A stretch of DNA of 64,000 nucleotides from Acidimicrobiia bacterium (GTDB lineage Bacteria; Actinomycetota; Acidimicrobiia; IMCC26256; JAOSJM01), in NCBI GenBank assembly GCA_027494165.1, contig JAOSJM010000005.1:62001-126000 (forward strand), read 5' to 3'. Below are positions 62,585-64,000 of this stretch, piece by piece. Each line of letters starts with the position of its first letter. Position 1 is the first letter of the stretch. Under the pieces are notes generated by a model. The model made no database searches and was not told the origin of the DNA. It saw only the letters and a program-made list of their open reading frames with translations. A program made the position numbers and the translations under genes.

Positions 62585-63486
62585 TGGCAGACAAGGTCGC
62601 GACCCTCGAGGACCTCGGGGGCCTCGTCGGCGACGGTGATTCGGTGGCCCTCGGGGGCGGATGGTTCGCCAACCACCCCATGGCCGCGGTCCGGCAGCTC
62701 ATCAGGGCCGGGCGCGAGGACCTCCACGTGTACACGGTGGTGGGCTCCATCGACGTCGACCTGCTCGCCGGCGCCGGCGTGCTCGGCCACCTGGCGTTCT
62801 CCATGGTCACGCTCGAGGCCTTCGGCCTCGCTCCCAACGTCCGCAAGGGCGTCGAGGGCGGGACCCTGCCGTTCACCGAGTACACGGGCCTGGGGATCCT
62901 CCTGGGCTTCGAGGCCCAGGGGCGGGGCGTGCCGTTCCTCGCCTACCGGGGGCCGTTCGGATCCGACATCCCGGCCCGCTACCCCGGCATCTACGCCACC
63001 GTCACCTGCCCGTTCACCGGCGAGGAGATGACCGCGGTGCGGGCCATCGAGCCCGACGTGGCGATCGTGCACGCGCTGCGCTGCGACGCCGAGGGCAACG
63101 CCCAGTGGGACGGCACCTCGGGACCCGACGTCGAGATGGCCAAGTCGGCCAAGAAGGTGATCGTCACCTGCGAGGAGGTCGTGCCCCGCTCGACGATCGT
63201 CGAGACGGCCCACATGACCAAGCTCCCCGGCTACTACGTCGACGCCGTCATCCCGACGCCCTTCGGGGCCCACCCGACGTCCCACGTCCCCTCGTACGCG
63301 CTCGACGCGTGGCAGATCATGGAGTACGCGGGTGCCGCGGCGTCCGAGGGCTTCGGCGACTACATCGAGCGGATCCGGTCGGAGTCGGAGGAGGAGTACC
63401 GAGCCCGCGTCTTCGAGGGGGGTCGCGACCGCGTCCTGCGCGCCCTCGTCGAGCAGGCCCGCATCCTGGAGGTTCCCGCATCGTGA
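62584..63486 (+). CDS. CoA-transferase subunit A (glutaconate CoA-transferase/IpdA-like)
   Basis: A 300-residue family I CoA-transferase alpha subunit: GDSVALGGGWFANHPMAAVR, LIRAGREDLHVYTVVGSIDV, FTEYTGLGILLGFEAQGRGV, ATVTCPFTGEEMTAVRAIEP, VTCEEVVPRST. Similar to GctA and to IpdA, which in sterol degradation acts as a hydrolase on a ring-containing CoA ester. ATG 62584 overlaps the mutase small-subunit stop. So the substrate of the mutase and of this enzyme are probably consecutive intermediates. Confidence 0.88.
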   Translation: MADKVATLEDLGGLVGDGDSVALGGGWFANHPMAAVRQLIRAGREDLHVYTVVGSIDVDLLAGAGVLGHLAFSMVTLEAFGLAPNVRKGVEGGTLPFTEYTGLGILLGFEAQGRGVPFLAYRGPFGSDIPARYPGIYATVTCPFTGEEMTAVRAIEPDVAIVHALRCDAEGNAQWDGTSGPDVEMAKSAKKVIVTCEEVVPRSTIVETAHMTKLPGYYVDAVIPTPFGAHPTSHVPSYALDAWQIMEYAGAAASEGFGDYIERIRSESEEEYRARVFEGGRDRVLRALVEQARILEVPAS

Positions 63487-64000
63487 ACGATTACGAGGTC
63501 CACGAGCTGATGGTCTGCCGCGTCGCGGCCGAGGTCGACGACGAGGGCGTCGTGGTCATGGGCTCCTTCACCCCGCTCGCCTACGCGGCGTACATGCTGG
63601 CCAAGCTCACCCACGCCCGGGACGCGTACCTCGCCGGCTTCGACGCGGTGGGGATGGCCCCCGTCCAGCTCGCCTTCACGGGAGCGGAGGCCGCCGCCTA
63701 CAAGGGCGCGGTCTGCCGGTGGGGCATGCTCACCGAGATCAACTCGATCCACCTCTCGAACCACGGAGGGGTCGAGGCCGTGTCGTCGGCCCAGTTCGAC
63801 GGTGACGGCGCGATCAACCTCTCGGTCATCGGGCCCTTCGAGCAGCCCAAGGTCCGCCTGCCCGGCGGGGCCGGCGCGGCCGAGGTGATCAAGATGTACC
63901 GGAAGATGATCGCCTACTTCGGCAACCACAACAGCCGGACCCTCGTCGACAAGGTGGGCTTCGTGACGGGCACTCGCTGGAAGGTCGGGCCCGAGTCGCG
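63483..64000 (+). CDS. CoA-transferase subunit B (GctB/IpdB-like), partial at window end
   Basis: The first 172 residues of the beta subunit. GTG 63483 overlaps the subunit A stop (GTGA). Visible features: YEVHELMVCRVAAEVDDEGV, VVMGSFTPLAYAAYMLAKLT, ISxS-like SNHGGVEAVSSAQFDGDGAI, GPFEQPKVRLPGGAGAAEVI. At the family position of the catalytic glutamate (E-x-G) I see MGSF instead, so it may lack transferase chemistry and act as an IpdAB-type ring hydrolase. The C-terminus is outside the window. Confidence 0.82.
   Translation, partial: MNDYEVHELMVCRVAAEVDDEGVVVMGSFTPLAYAAYMLAKLTHARDAYLAGFDAVGMAPVQLAFTGAEAAAYKGAVCRWGMLTEINSIHLSNHGGVEAVSSAQFDGDGAINLSVIGPFEQPKVRLPGGAGAAEVIKMYRKMIAYFGNHNSRTLVDKVGFVTGTRWKVGPES

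Overview
This is a very GC-rich window (about 70% or more by eye, with strong G/C bias at third codon positions and frequent GTG starts) from a bacterium that looks like an actinobacterium. The support is the codon usage, two F420-type luciferase-like oxidoreductases, TetR regulators, lipoprotein binding proteins with the AAC-GDDD signature, and dense coenzyme-A-based catabolic genes. An uncultured Acidimicrobiia-like lineage is my best inference, not something shown here. No rRNA, tRNA, CRISPR array, insertion sequence or phage gene was seen.

Layout. 1-5173 (+): end of a binding-protein gene, a Liv-type ABC importer (LivH, a LivM-LivG fusion, LivF), an alpha/beta hydrolase and a VOC protein. 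5192-7720: an LLM oxidoreductase divergent from a TetR regulator and a crotonase. 7814-14060 (+): FAD oxidoreductase, NTF2-like protein, crotonase and a two-subunit biotin-dependent acyl-CoA carboxylase. 14120-22524 (-): binding protein, acyl-CoA ligase, TetR, FAD oxidoreductase, SDR and an acetone-carboxylase-alpha-like protein. 22637-27719 (-): acyl-CoA dehydrogenase, three crotonases (one fused to an NTF2-like domain, one shortened) and a ligase. 27802-40144 (-): five acyl-CoA ligases (two of them mosaic duplicates), SDR, MaoC, crotonase, and the LivH, LivM and binding protein of a second importer, whose LivF and LivG lie divergently at 40346-41979. 42271-46449: two divergent acyl-CoA dehydrogenases and a FadD19-like ligase. 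46453-53023 (-): binding protein, orphan carboxyltransferase, LivH-LivM fusion permease and a CaiC-like ligase. 53430-55995: TetR, SDR, LLM. 56094-60202 (+): crotonase, SDR, molybdopterin oxidoreductase and a protein of unknown function. 60444-64000 (+): an unusual split B12-dependent acyl-CoA mutase and a two-subunit CoA-transferase.

How it works together (inference). The window encodes uptake of small carboxylic or branched compounds by several Liv-type importers, activation by at least eight AMP-forming acyl-CoA ligases, then beta-oxidation-like dehydrogenation and hydration, carboxylation, and carbon-skeleton rearrangement. Seven copies of a 15-bp near-palindrome (consensus TNACGTTGNACGTNA) sit upstream of many of these units and suggest one common regulator encoded elsewhere.

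Caution on gene integrity. At least 18 places show a one-base frame break, nearly all in short C or G runs, splitting otherwise intact genes. The pattern looks like uncorrected long-read indels rather than decay, so I annotate those genes across their full span and give the break position.
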